Assembly: GCA_003427395.1 (NCBI GenBank)
Contig: BFEA01000401.1
Coordinates: forward strand, 1,118,495 to 1,150,591
Reading direction: 5' to 3'
Source: Chara braunii
Taxonomy: Eukaryota > Streptophyta > Charophyceae > Charales > Characeae
Length of the DNA stretch: 32,097 nucleotides
The notes under the pieces were generated by a model. The model was given only the letters and a program-made list of their open reading frames with translations. It was not told where the DNA came from and searched no databases. The translations under genes and the position numbers were made by a program. Positions 1 through 10,177 of the stretch are shown here, piece after piece (position 1 is the first letter of the stretch; every line of letters starts with the position of its first letter).

Positions 1-2
1 TG

Positions 3-77
<75 letters not shown>
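3..77. repeat. (CT)n microsatellite
   Basis: An uninterrupted CT dinucleotide run of about 75 bases at the left edge of the window. A T-rich, low-complexity stretch follows to about 178 and holds nothing recognisable. Confidence 0.98.
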
Positions 78-78
<1 letters not shown>

Positions 79-204
79 ACGTGACTTTGTTTTTTCCCTT
101 TCATTTTCTTTCTTTTTTACTTTTGTATATTTGAATCTTTTTTTCCTTCTTTCTTCGTTCTTTTATTCTTTGGTGTCATGCCGAGTGAATCGGGGCCCGG
201 CCAT

Positions 205-305
205 TCAGCAACAACCAGACCTTCCCTTGGCCGACCCCCTAAGGCTGCGGCGCGTTAACACGGAAGGCCTGCGGCCGATGTATTGTCCAAGTACTGGTGG
301 TTTAA
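205..305 (-). repeat. G-family dispersed motif at the truncated end of the retrotransposon
   Basis: Read on the minus strand, the segment starts TAAACCACCAGTACTT and has GTTAACGCGCCGCAG about 35 bases further on. The same pair of words, with nearly the same spacing, occurs at 13474 on the plus strand, and with a shorter spacer at 22293. It sits exactly where the Ty3 coding homology ends, so it is either the sequence the element was broken into or a small repeat inserted there. Confidence 0.45.
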
Positions 306-1720
306 ACGTGGAAGTGCAATTTGTATCCCTCTTCCAAACGGTCTCTTTTTTCAGCAATTTACGCAGCGGTGCAACAATCGTAGTGATATTGTGCAGGAAT
401 TTTCGATAGTAATTGGTCAGACATAAGAACGAACGAAGTTCTGCAAGCATATGTGGGGTTGGCCAGTCCCTAATTGCTGTTGTATTCACATCCTCTTATC
501 TAGCTTTGTCTCCGTCTACGAGATGCCTGAGATACAAAACTTGGCACTTAGCCCACTCGCACTTCTTCGGGTTTAACTTGAACTTAGCCTAACGCAACTT
601 AGAAGATGAAGGTGCGTTTTATATTCTTCTAATGTCTTGCTTAAAATCAGAATATAGTTTAAGTACACAACGACGAACTTATTTAACCACTTCCTAAATA
701 GATCATTTATGCATCTGTGAAATGTGGCATTCGTCAGCCCAAACGGCATCAGTACGAACTCATAGTGGCCATTACCAAAAATTTGTCTTGTGCTGATCTT
801 CAAGCCTCAATCTGATGGTAGCCCGACTTCAAATCTTATTTTGAAAATCACTCATAGCCTTGCACCCTGTCCAGCTAGTCGTCTTTCTGCGGCAATGGTT
901 TAGTGTTTTTGACAATGATCGCGTTGAACCCTCTATAGTCCATACGCAGACATAATTCGCCTGCATTCTTCGACACGAATAAAACCGGTGCGCCATAAGG
1001 CGACGAGCTGGGCTTAATTCAGTCCTTCTCTAGTAACTCATCAAACTGCTTGCACAATTTGTCCAACTCTTTGAAAGACATTCTATGTACGGGGCCCTTC
1101 TAAGTTCTACTACCGGGTTCGATCTCTATTCGGTGCTTAATCTCTTTTTCCACTAACTTGTAGGGCTCTCTCTCACGTCTGCGAACTCTTTCAACAGGTT
1201 CTCTACTTGGGGCGGTATCTCCTTTCCCATTTGCTCCTCTTCTGTTGCCGATTTGACGCATGCAACAAAGATTTGGTCAACTATATTCTCCTAGACAACG
1301 TGTCTAGCGAATGCAGGGGCACTCATGCAGCAAAGGGACAAACTAGACTTTATTCGGACTCATGGAACAACCACATTTTCTTCTTTCACCTTCGGGGTTG
1401 GGCAACCAGCATTCGTGCTCGCCCATTTTCACGTCGGCACTCGTGTGCTATAATCAAGTCAAAGGGCAGGTTGTCTTCCAGGGTCAAGGAGTACAACACT
1501 CTCAATTTCCTTTCCACCCTTCAACCAAAAGCATGCCTTGATCCCTTCGATGTACTCCTCTACACGCATTTCACGGCCGATTCGCTCAACTTTTGCACCT
1601 TCATACCGAGATGCAACCTCTTCAATCCTTCTTGCTAATATAACTACGGGTCGATTCACTATCGACTAACGCACCTCCTTGTGTCCTATTAGTTTCTGCG
1701 TTTCCTATAGTTAGCTGCCC
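300..1720 (-). pseudogene. pol: Ty3/gypsy pol relic: protease and reverse transcriptase
   Basis: Degenerate Pol read from about 1690 down to 300. The retropepsin active-site region is visible as ALVDSESTRSYIS, with the catalytic Asp codon at 1661-1663; the usual DSG or DTG is DSE here, so the Gly is lost. Further on, DNLPFDLIIAHE matches the second conserved block of the protease. RT begins with [20 protein letters not shown], then [20 protein letters not shown] and FVLMPFGLTNATF (the usual PAT before F is missing). The catalytic YLDD is YLNY (codons at 654-665), so both Asp are gone. WPTP-LRSFLCLTNYYRKF and APLRKLLKK (about 489-330) are the RT to RNase H linker. Stops and frameshifts separate these blocks. 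The enzyme would have copied the element RNA in the cytoplasm; this copy is dead. Confidence 0.85.
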
Positions 1721-1932
1721 TTTTAAGATTTTCTTCATATTGGCCCAGGCCTTGCGACAAATGATCAGTTGATCGTCTATGCTTGTGCGAGAACCACCTA
1801 GAGAGACCCTGCTACAAGTAGTATTTGAAAAACTATCTAGGTGGGAGCCTACATCAGTCTCTGTTGTTGGGATCTTCGGACGGGAGGTTAACTTACCTCT
1901 TTATCTACATTTGAGGTCCTAGTAGGAGCAAG

Positions 1933-2090
1933 TGATATGGTTATGGTCCCCGCACTTAAGGCGCAACCCCTTCTGGGTTCCGGATCTCACCTAGAGGTCT
2001 CATACCGGCCATTCCCTTTTGGGTTCCGGATTTCGGGTCAGAAGAGAATGATATGGTTATGGTCCCGCACTTAAGGTGCAGCCCCTTCTC
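1933..2090 (-). repeat. duplicated zinc-knuckle segment in gag (116-bp period)
   Basis: The stretch starting TGATATGGTTATGGTCCC occurs at 1933 and again at 2049. On the minus strand both encode a CCHC-like knuckle: L-[RH]-L-K-C-G-D-H-N-H. In the 1933 copy the first Cys is Arg and the last is Tyr, each one base from Cys; the 2049 copy has lost one base and shifts frame. The word GGGTTCCGGAT also occurs twice in the spacer (about 1975 and 2022). Confidence 0.6.
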
Positions 2091-2344
2091 CATTATCTCT
2101 TGGCACAGTGTCTGTGTCATGTTAAGGGTCTCTTATGGCTCCCTTTCTGCTCTACCAGGATGCCATGAGTATCCACGACCTTACCTCTGCCATTGTCATT
2201 TGTAAGGGCATAGTTGCCCCTTCCTCTTTCATAGGAGGCACAATCATGACTGCCCTACGGGGATCCTTGACCCCTACCACCCCAATGGGAACACCCTTCG
2301 CCCCCATTCCCCTGAACACTCGGTCCACGTCCTCCTCTTTCACT

Positions 2345-2785
2345 ATTCGTTTTTTTAACGTTTGTATTATGAGCCTGCATTATTTGTGGTTAATATGTGG
2401 TGTCATTTTTGGTGAATTTTTCACTGAAACTGCCACGTTTCCCTTTGGTTTTTTTTTTTTGTGTGATATGTATGTGCTTTAGGGTACATATGCATTCAAA
2501 GAGGACGTAGTTAGGTTAGTGAAAAAACAATGGCAAAAACACCGAATTCAACAAAAAATTTGTGAATTTCAACGTTACTCCGAAAATGGTTTTTTTAGTG
2601 TTTTTAAGTTTTGATTTTTCCTTTTTTTTTGCCTATTTGTTTTTTTTTATATATTTATATTATAAGCCTACATTGTTTGTTTGCAAAATTTTTAAAACCA
2701 TTGTTTGTGGTGATGCATCGAAAACCCCGAATTTTTGGCCTTCTATTAAATATTTCTCCTTCTAACCCGAAATTTATTTGTTCAT
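2345..2785. other. AT-rich insertion inside gag
   Basis: A T-rich, non-coding stretch separates the Gag core from the zinc-knuckle side. Its two halves begin with similar sequence (TATTATGAGCCTGCATT near 2367 and TATTATAAGCCTACATT near 2657), so it may be an insertion or a local duplication. No terminal repeats or target duplication could be fixed. Confidence 0.35.
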
Positions 2786-4721
2786 AAGGGAGTGTTTATA
2801 CTCCACCTCCCTCAAAGGTCAGCAAAAACTGATCTCTGCTCTCTATCGTTCAATAGATGGTCATGTCCTTCCACTTCTTTCCTTTATGTAAGTCCTTGTA
2901 ATAGTGACATAATTAAGGCTCTTGGGGGAAACTCGCTTGCTCTATGGCCTTTCGCTAAACTTTTTGTAGGTCATGCCTTCTTTTTTCGTTTCAGGGTATT
3001 GCAGGGACCTAAGAGGACTAGGCAACACCCTATCAAAATTCTCCACAAATTGCTTCGCCGCCAGGCCATGGTTTGGGCGTTGTAGTAGCTCATCCGTGGT
3101 AAACTTAAGGGCGAATACACTTCTCCACTGATGTTTTCCTCTATTTAGAAGCAGGTACTCAGCCCGTCGGGTCTGGTGTTTGTCCTCGAACCTCTCTTCC
3201 AGGGCCCTAAAGAACGTTCGTATGTCAGTTTGTCGCAAATACCCCACCATGGTTTCACAGCCCGCACTTTCATCACTAATAAAGCAAAATTTGCAGCATC
3301 CCTCCCTGACACGAATTTGTCATCAACACCTTGTCAAAGTGGGGAACTAACTGCGCATATAGGGACCGTATCCATGGCCACCTCACATTGCACAAAACTT
3401 TCTTCCTTCACTCCTCCCGTGAAGGTGCAAGGTATTTCCACCTTCATCCTCTCTCTCTTCTTCCCTTCAGGTTATCTCGCATCCCCCTTCCAGTCTCCTC
3501 CCGTCTTGTCACCATTTCCATCATCTCCCCCGTCTCCATCTTCAGGTCTTCCTCCTCCTCCTCTACCCTTCATCTGAGCTGCCACCTTTGTGGGTTTGTT
3601 CACAAGGATATTTTCTAACCTTTGTGCGTAGTGAGCAGTTTTCTGCTTTATTTGGCGGAGGTTTCTACAACGTAGTTATTCCACTTACTCTTAAACTCCT
3701 CTTGGTGGGCCTCTATCCTTTCTACCGCAACACGAGTCACAACGTTGTCGTGGGCGAAGTGGAGGACTGCTTCGGTGAGGAGGGCTAACCGAGCTTGGAC
3801 ATCAACTTTCACTTTCGGTTTCTCTTTCAGCTTCGGCCCGGATCTTTTATCCCTTCTCTTTCACCTTTTTTCTTCGTCAAATTGTCTTCTTTTTCGTACC
3901 ACCAACCTCAAATTAATAGCACTCTCATGTTCTTGTATCAAAAGGGTATCATGCGAAGGTCTGCGGCCTACAGTTTGGCTCGAAATGCTTATAACTACTC
4001 TATTTCATTAGTCGACCTCTCCTTGAGAAATCCGAACTTCGTCAGCCACTCATGTGTTCCATCCTATTGTAGTTGGCCGCTTTTCCCCTCTTTTTCTTGT
4101 CTTACCCCTCGTCCTTGCTCGTCCTCTTCTTTTAGAACTTCAATTTTTTCTTCCTCGCCTCTTTTTTTCATTTCCTTCCGCATTTTTTCTTCTATCTTTC
4201 TCTACTTCTCTCCTTTTTTTTTTTCTCCTTTCTTATTTTTTATCTTCTCCTCCTCCTTTCTCAGTTTGCTCCTCCGATGTATACATCTACGTGGACCTAC
4301 CAGATTGAGAGACCACGCCCAACCTGAAGGCATGGCGGAATCCCAAGAGGAAGAGCATGCGGAGAATGACCCCCCATATCACGCTGAGGGTCGAAAAGTT
4401 GAACATAGGGTAGTTATTCATGGTGAGATATGGGCAAAGTAGGCAGACTTCGCCTCCTCACCGTATGGATCTAACCCTAAAGACTTACTTATCTCAACAA
4501 TTAAGTCTAATCCTAACCTATATCGGGGTCCACAACTCTGCTTCGCTTCCCCACACAAGTCACGACACTCCTTGGAGAGTTGATGGCTAACCAACCGTTT
4601 AAGGTCTCCCAGCAAGGACCTCAGGAATTATTTAACGACGCAAACAAGACGTTGTGGCCATCAGACGCAGGGTCGTTCTCAAGACTTAAAGCCCCTCCCT
4701 ACGTCAGCATAGATTCGGTCG

Positions 4722-4975
4722 TATGCCGGTTAGTACCAGTCTTAGGGCTAAACGGGTTGTTTTACGAGTGTCCGCCACTTATGCCCATGCTCCCTACTTT
4801 CAGGTGATTCATCCAATTGTCAGACATCTACCTAGCGACCTACTCCCTTCATTGCGTCAACTTCGTTTCAGGACCGTGTCGGTCAGTACCGGCCATCGGG
4901 CTAGCCGAGTTGTTTTAGGAGTGTCCGTTGCTCATGCCCACGCCCCCTAGTTTATGGGTGATTTATCCAGCTAAT
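4722..4975. repeat. 153-bp tandem duplication in the retrotransposon leader
   Basis: The words GGTTAGTACC (4728) and GGTCAGTACC (4881) start two diverged copies. They share the order GGGCTA, GTTGTTTTA.GAGTGTCCG, CATGCCCA.GC.CCCTA and GGTGAT.TATCCA. The pair lies between the primer binding site and the first Gag-like frame, so it is untranslated leader on the minus strand. Confidence 0.7.
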
Positions 4976-5350
4976 GAGTTCAGTCAACATGCATCCTCAA
5001 CATGCAGGACAAAACTCAAAAGACTCACACCAGCAAGGTCAAAGTGCGACCAGATTGACGCCAACCGAATTGGTCGATTGCAGCAAAGGTCTCTATGAAA
5101 GTTAAGGGACGTAACTAAAGCAGAACAAAAATGAATTGTATAATTCCTAAGGGTCAAGGCAAGAAGTACTTCACTAGGCATGATGATGCTCCTTTCTCGC
5201 AGATACATATGTCACTCGCCCATTCCAAGCCACTTCTACTTCGGCTCCTACTCAAATCAAACCCTAATTTTTTTTATTTTTTTTTTAATTAATGTCCCCC
5301 GACCTTATTCCTTGCTAGCGCTGCTCCTCCAAGCGGTTGTGGCGGGATCC

Positions 5351-5363
5351 ATCTTTGATACCA
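5351..5363 (-). other. primer binding site, tRNA-iMet type
   Basis: The minus strand reads TGGTATCAAAGAT, against the common plant LTR-element primer site TGGTATCAGAGC (complementary to the 3' end of initiator Met tRNA). Just upstream on the minus strand is ATTGCA then one T, so an LTR ending in CA would finish at 5365. The position, about 750 bases before the first Gag-like frame, fits. Confidence 0.65.
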
Positions 5364-5364
5364 A

Positions 5365-6350
5365 TGCAATGATTCTCAAACCAACCACCCTCAGCCTCGC
5401 ATACAAATGCAATGAATATCCAAATGAAAGTTCACACATGGAACTATTGGCTCTTATGTTCCTTGTCACTCATACAAAGTCAAAATCAAACCAGGTAAGT
5501 AATTGACTACAACTTTCACTCCCTTCTCTTTGTTTCTTTCTCGCTTCTTCTTTCTCACTGGTTTTGTATTGCTTAACCTTACAATCTCTCTCTCTGCCTT
5601 TGATCGTGCCCTTAATACACCCGCTCAGATTGGACTCAAACCTTGGCGGCTATGACTGCTCTTCTTCCCTATCACCACCCTAGCTATGGTTGACATCGGC
5701 GCTCCCTTCTTCTCTGAGCGCGGTCTTGCCCAAGTCGCTTGGTCACACAAGCAGCAACAGGGTTTCCGCAACTTGATGACTTAATAATTTTTTTGTCTGC
5801 TGCACTGTAATAACCAAATATAGAAATTGGACTCAACTTGCCAACTTCAGACGTGCACCGGTCAGCCACGGTCTATTTGCTGCAATTATTTTGTCGGTCC
5901 GGAAACTTCCTCGACTTTCATGGGACATGCTGCAATTTTTGTGCCTTTGGGGACTGGAGTGGACTTTCCAGACCTTTCTGTCGGGTACCATACTGACTAT
6001 AGGCTCACCCAAATTTTTCGGGCATAGGCCCGACTTGGACTTCAGACGTCCCTTCTAACCTATCAAACCTACCATGTTGGGACTTGGGTTCAGAAACTTT
6101 CAAAACTTTTAGGTGTTCGCAACATGAAATCATTTCATATTTAACTTGGACGTGTCATCCCTTCACAGGGGTCATTCGAGTCCACCATGTATTTTCAATT
6201 TTAACAGATGTCCAAGAGGATAGTCTTTCTTCTTTGCTTCTCTTCTTATTTTTTTCTCTTCCTCTCTATCCTCTTCTCTTTCCTTTGTCTCTCTTTCCGA
6301 TTTTCCTTTGTCCTCTTTGTTTTTTGCCACCTTCTATTTTTAATTTGTAA
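5365..6350 (-). other. probable 5' LTR and unresolved flank, no gene seen
   Basis: If the primer binding site is right, the 5' LTR starts at 5365 and runs to higher coordinates. With no second LTR in the window its outer end cannot be placed. Open frames here are short and have no recognisable motif. A T/C-rich run (6220-6350) precedes the LINE tail. Confidence 0.4.
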
Positions 6351-6352
6351 CC

Positions 6353-6545
6353 TTTTTTTTTTATAAAAAAGCATGGGCTTATAGCCCTGGCTCCTTATCC
6401 ATTATGGGGAACATCGGTTTGGTTCCTATTCCACCGGCAAGTCAAGTAGAATACAAATTACAAAACACTCCAGATGCTTCACACAACAGGGTGTTTCACT
6501 TTGATCGACAATGCAACACCAGTGGTTAATGGGGTAAACTGTTTT
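6353..6545 (-). mobile_element. 5'-truncated LINE 3' tail (A type)
   Basis: A T run (6353-6362, the poly(A) tail on the minus strand) is followed by a segment that matches the 3' end of LINE A at 17446 and on. Shared words are GGCTCCTTAT / TGACTCCTTGT, ATTATGGGGA / ATTCTGGGGA, and GGTTCCTATTCCACCGGCAA / GGTTCCTTTTCCACCGACAA. A perfect hairpin GGGCT-TAT-AGCCC lies at 6375-6387. Homology fades near 6545, so this is a dead-on-arrival fragment of about 190 bases. Confidence 0.7.
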
Positions 6546-7735
6546 CATTGTCGAAATCAGTTTACATATATCAGAATAACAAAAGTTTGAAATCATTATT
6601 ATTTCCCAAACTCTATTTGTATATTCACATCCTCTATATCTTCAACGCATTCTCTTTTTTCCTTTTTTTTTCACTTTAGTATCCTCTGGTTAATTGAGAT
6701 GTTGTGATCTATTACTACCTAAGAACCGTCGGTAAATGTTGCTAAGGCTTGCTATCATCCTTCTTCATTCATGTGATTCTCTCTTATCTTACATCCAGTA
6801 CTTTGAAACCTTAAAAGTTTGAAATTTGAAGTAAACTTAAAGTTTCATCATCGGCGTGTGTTGTCGTTGTCAAACACTCAAAGGTTTTGTCCAAGTATTG
6901 GCAACAACAACACATCACGTTGTCGTTGCCACCACGGTCTAGCAAGGAAACAGTCGAGGACAGCAAAGAAAAAACGAAAATGAGAGCACATCTCAAAACT
7001 TCAATGACACCATCACATCCCCCCATGGTTTACAACCCCCCCCCCCCCCGTCCTTGTCCAGTCAAACCTTCGTCTTATCATTATCAATAGGCCATTAGGA
7101 TACCATGCATCTTTTTTTTTTCTTTTCGTGCAGTATTTTTTTTATATCTTGCTGGAGCAACGTGGATGTAAGTCTATCATTTATTGTAGCTTATGGTGAA
7201 GGTAAGTTGTTTTAAAGGTCAATTACTACGGTTTCTAGCGAGAATCCCCAAGCAAGTCGCTATTATGACGATACCAAACGGTTTGGTCACCCATTAGGGC
7301 ACATTTGCGATAGTATCTTCCATTTCCACGACTTTCTCATAAGGACTTTAGTAGACACAATGCATACTTACAAATGATGTCGGAATCTTGATGCAACTTT
7401 TTTTACTGTTTTTTGCTAACCTTGTTGCAACTTTGTCCTCTTGTAGATACCATCTTGTCGAAGAGTGCAATGTCACAAACTAACATAAATATATGCAATC
7501 AACAAGTCAAGTGTTTCCCCAGTTCGACTTCATGAAGAATGCATGAAACGCCCGGTGTAGCCTCTTTTGACATGCCTGTAGATATGACAAGAGGGTGACT
7601 TGTAATACTGCTTTCTTAGTATTGTTCTTGACCAAGCCTTATGACCAAAATTTCGACTAAATCGCACAAGAGAGAATGTACATCATAAAACGAGTGAGCA
7701 TATTATTGTTAATGATTTTAAGAGAGTGAATTTCA
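6546..7735. other. non-coding stretch, no gene seen
   Basis: No coherent coding frame. It contains a 14-base C run (7036-7049) and an imperfect inverted repeat near 6856-6920 (GTGTGTTGTCGTTGTCAA against TTGGCAACAACAACACA). Nothing else is recognised. Confidence 0.5.
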
Positions 7736-7801
7736 TGATTGATTGATTGATTGATTGATTGGTAGGTAGCTGTAGGCAGGCAGGCAGGCAGGTAGGCAGG
7801 C

Positions 7802-7873
<72 letters not shown>

Positions 7874-7879
7874 TAGATC

Positions 7880-7952
<73 letters not shown>

Positions 7953-7956
7953 ATAA

Positions 7957-8018
<62 letters not shown>

Positions 8019-8027
8019 CAGTTAGAT

Positions 8028-8078
<51 letters not shown>

Positions 8079-8391
8079 AATAATTTAGATAAGATGAGAT
8101 AAATACGATTAGATAAATTAAACACACGCACACACACACACATACACACACACACAGAGGAAAAAAAAAAAAAAAAAAAAAAAAAATCGAAACAGATAGA
8201 GACAAAAAATTCAGATAGATAGAGAGATAGACACAACTAGATAGAGAGATGGATACAAATTTATAAATAGATAGACAGACGGACAAAGACAAATAGATAG
8301 AAAGACAGTTAGAGACACATCGATAGATGAACAGATAGATAGATAGACTGATAGACAGTCAGACAAACGGATAGATGGACAGACTAACAAG

Positions 8392-8459
<68 letters not shown>

Positions 8460-8620
8460 CATTGGTTGATTGATTGATTGACAGATAGAGACATGTAGAT
8501 AGATAGACAGATAGAGATAGATAGATAGATATATAGATAGACAAACAAACAAAAGAGATATAGAGACAGACTGAGAGAGAAACAGACAAAGAGAGAAACA
8601 AGCAGATAGAGAGACATACA
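7736..8620. repeat. compound GATT / GGCA / GATA / CA / poly-A microsatellite
   Basis: About 880 bases of tetranucleotide repeat. It runs (GATT)n to 7763, (GGTA/GGCA)n to 7802, and (GATA)n from 7803 to 8079 with few interruptions (near 7875, 7950 and 8020). A degenerate stretch follows, then (CA)n at 8123-8156, 26 A at 8161-8186, scattered GATA/GACA to 8395, a clean (GATA)n at 8395-8458, (GATT)n at 8463-8480, and GATA/GAGA decay to 8620. Frames rich in Ser, Ile, Tyr and Leu on the minus strand come from the repeat and are not genes. Confidence 0.97.
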
Positions 8621-8837
8621 AATAAAAACTTCCTTCGATAGTTCTTCAACTGGGGTTGAGAGAGGTGTTCGGGTCTAACGCTAGTTTTTGCAAATGTTAT
8701 TGGGTATATCTGAGATAGAGCCAATATTGGCCCCGTCAATGGAGAAGCAATGGTTGGACTAAGGAAAGAAGCACACTGAGGTAGGAAAGGGTAAGTCCTC
8801 TAAGGAAAAAAAAGATTGACAGATAAAGAAATAGACA

Positions 8838-8890
8838 CAGAGAGAGAGAGAAGGAAAAAAAGAGAGAGAAAGAGAGAGAGAAAGAGAGAT

Positions 8891-8932
<42 letters not shown>
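8838..8932. repeat. (GA)n purine tract
   Basis: An almost pure GA run with AAAG interruptions on its left side. It yields Arg/Glu-rich or Ser/Leu-rich frames that are not genes. Confidence 0.95.
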
Positions 8933-8933
<1 letters not shown>

Positions 8934-8939
8934 CTCAAG

Positions 8940-9520
8940 GATATATCACTGAAGTTTGTCCCTGTGACTGGTGCAAAGGCATTGATAAAATATTTGTTAA
9001 CAATTTCCCACATCGAAATTCTTGTGACATCCACGATGGGTACACTTGTTAGTAAGCAGTCGATCTTCTTGGTAGAGGTGGTCATCGTTTTCATGCATGC
9101 GTAAGAAATTGAAATTATTGAAACTAATAAAACCATTTTAATTATAGAAATATATGCATAGGGTCGTATAGGCAAACTGAACTAATTAACTTATAAGGTA
9201 GAATAAACCCAAAAGAGAGAGAAGTTCACGATAAAAAGACTTTGTGGGTCATTCGCGCATCATTATAAATGCAAATTAAAACCAAACTAATTAACTAGCG
9301 AGGTAGAGTAAGACCAAAAGAGACAATTTGTCAATAAATAATTTTCCAGAGATATTGAAATGTGTAGAGGAATGTAGGTTACAAAAGTTTTTTTTCATAA
9401 TTTGGATCATATAAAAATTTAGATATACGACAAAGTTCGTGATAAATCAACTTCAATTATAATATGCTGCAAGTTTCTTGGGTTGGCCTAGTAGGTAAAA
9501 TGAGAGTTGAAAAGGCGGTT
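8940..9520. repeat. non-coding stretch with a diverged 105-bp tandem repeat
   Basis: The word ACTAATTAAC, followed by a variant of AAGGTAGAATAAACCCAAAAGAGA, occurs at 9181 and 9286, giving a diverged duplication with a 105-base period. No coding frame is recognised in the rest of the interval. Confidence 0.5.
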
Positions 9521-9529
9521 GGTTGAGAC

Positions 9530-9830
9530 CTACGTAGCACCGTGTTCGCGTTCGGAGGAGAACGCGAACATGTTCGCCGAACGCGAACATTAAAAAAAAA
9601 AAAAATTCTAAAAGAATTCTAAAAAAAAATTGAAAACAATATATGTTATGTAAAATAATAAAACAAGCAACTTTTGCCTTGGAGTCATGTTCAAATTCTC
9701 AGCCAATCATGAATTAACTATCAAAAATCGAAAAAACGATAATTATTTTTTTTTTTCACGGAAAAAAAATACGTTCGCGACCTGTTCGCGCGAACATGGA
9801 GGGGTACGACACGTTCGTCGTGCTACGGAG
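9530..9830. mobile_element. D1: complete hAT-like MITE, 301 bp
   Basis: The ends are inverted repeats: CTACGTAGCAC at 9530-9540 and GTGCTACGGAG at 9820-9830 (10 of 11 pair). They are flanked by identical 8-base duplications GTTGAGAC at 9522-9529 and 9831-9838 (9 bases if one more G is counted). Eight-base duplications are typical of hAT elements, while 9 would suggest Mutator. The left end is built of TGTTCGC / GCGAACA words, including an 11-bp perfect hairpin (9543-9553 with 9560-9570). The right end has the perfect 14-base palindrome TGTTCGCGCGAACA (9783-9796). Between them lie poly-A, an AT-rich core (9640-9705, with CAACTTTTGCCTTGGAGTCA) and poly-T. It has no coding capacity, so it would be moved in trans. 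Confidence 0.85.
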
Positions 9831-10117
9831 GTTGAGACGAAGAAAGAAGACAAAAACAATTCTTAATGTGTCATGTAGCCAAAAATTTGTTGACAAATGG
9901 TTGGAGTGGGAGGTGGTAAATCTCGCTTAAGTACTTTTCGTCGGCCCCTCAATGTTAGTTCATCAAAGGGTATAGATGTACGTATCAGTTTTAACTTATC
10001 ATGTTATGAAAAATTGCCTCCGTCCTGTGAACACATGTAAAGCACAAAGACTTATCTTTGTGAGTGATTTTCACGCATAGTCTTTATACCTTCGTCATGT
10101 TTCCCAAAAAGAAGATT

Positions 10118-10177
10118 TTAAACATCATGTGTTAAGAAATAAAACCTTTAAACATCATGTGTTAAGAAATAAAACCT
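10118..10177. repeat. 30-bp tandem duplication
   Basis: Two copies of a 30-base unit containing AACATCATGTGTTAAGAAAT (at 10121 and 10151), effectively identical, so the duplication is recent. Confidence 0.95.

Larger units (their letters stand above)
1930..4615 (-). pseudogene. gag: Ty3/gypsy gag relic (coiled coil, Gag core, zinc knuckles)
   Basis: Degenerate Gag upstream of the pol relic. From about 4290 to 3430 the minus strand is rich in Lys, Glu and Arg, including VDVQARLALLTEAVLHFAHD and AVERIEAHQEEFKSKWNN (about 3810-3660), which looks like a coiled coil. At 3250-2942 comes a block typical of retrotransposon Gag cores: RTFFRALEERFEDKHQTRRA, then AEYLLLNRGKHQW and FVENFDRVLPSP. A 430-base AT-rich stretch (2345-2785) interrupts the gene. 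Zinc-knuckle remnants lie at 2090-1930, just before the protease, as expected. Gag would have formed the virus-like particle. The N-terminal stretch at 4615-4418 is open, but I cannot assign it to a domain. Stops and frameshifts make the gene non-functional. Confidence 0.72.
300..5365 (-). mobile_element. Ty3/gypsy LTR retrotransposon relic, 3' truncated
   Basis: Read on the minus strand, this block has the order of a Ty3/gypsy element: a primer binding site (5363-5351), an untranslated leader with a tandem duplication, Gag (about 4615-1930), protease (about 1690-1430) and reverse transcriptase (about 1200-300). The RT to RNase H connection stops near 300, and unrelated sequence shared with two other places in the window follows. 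RNase H, integrase and the 3' LTR are absent. All reading frames carry many stops and frameshifts, so the copy is old and inactive. The order, the motifs and the tRNA-iMet-like site agree with one another, which makes the family call solid. The left boundary is approximate. Confidence 0.85.

Noticed and set aside
3795-4442. Plus-strand 215-codon Ser/Phe-rich frame
   Set aside because: It is the complement of the Lys/Glu-rich coiled-coil part of the minus-strand Gag relic.
5684-6027. Short open frames on both strands in the supposed LTR
   Set aside because: They have no motif, overlap each other on opposite strands, and lie where an LTR is expected.
7736-8620. CRISPR array
   Set aside because: The repeats are 4 bases long with no spacers; the window is eukaryotic.
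7873-8739. Minus-strand open frames of 69-139 codons rich in Ser-Ile-Tyr-Leu
   Set aside because: They are direct translations of the GATA/GACA microsatellite.
8759-9175. Open frames over the GA tract (Arg/Glu-rich on plus, Ser/Leu-rich on minus)
   Set aside because: Most of their length is simple repeat and the rest has no motif.
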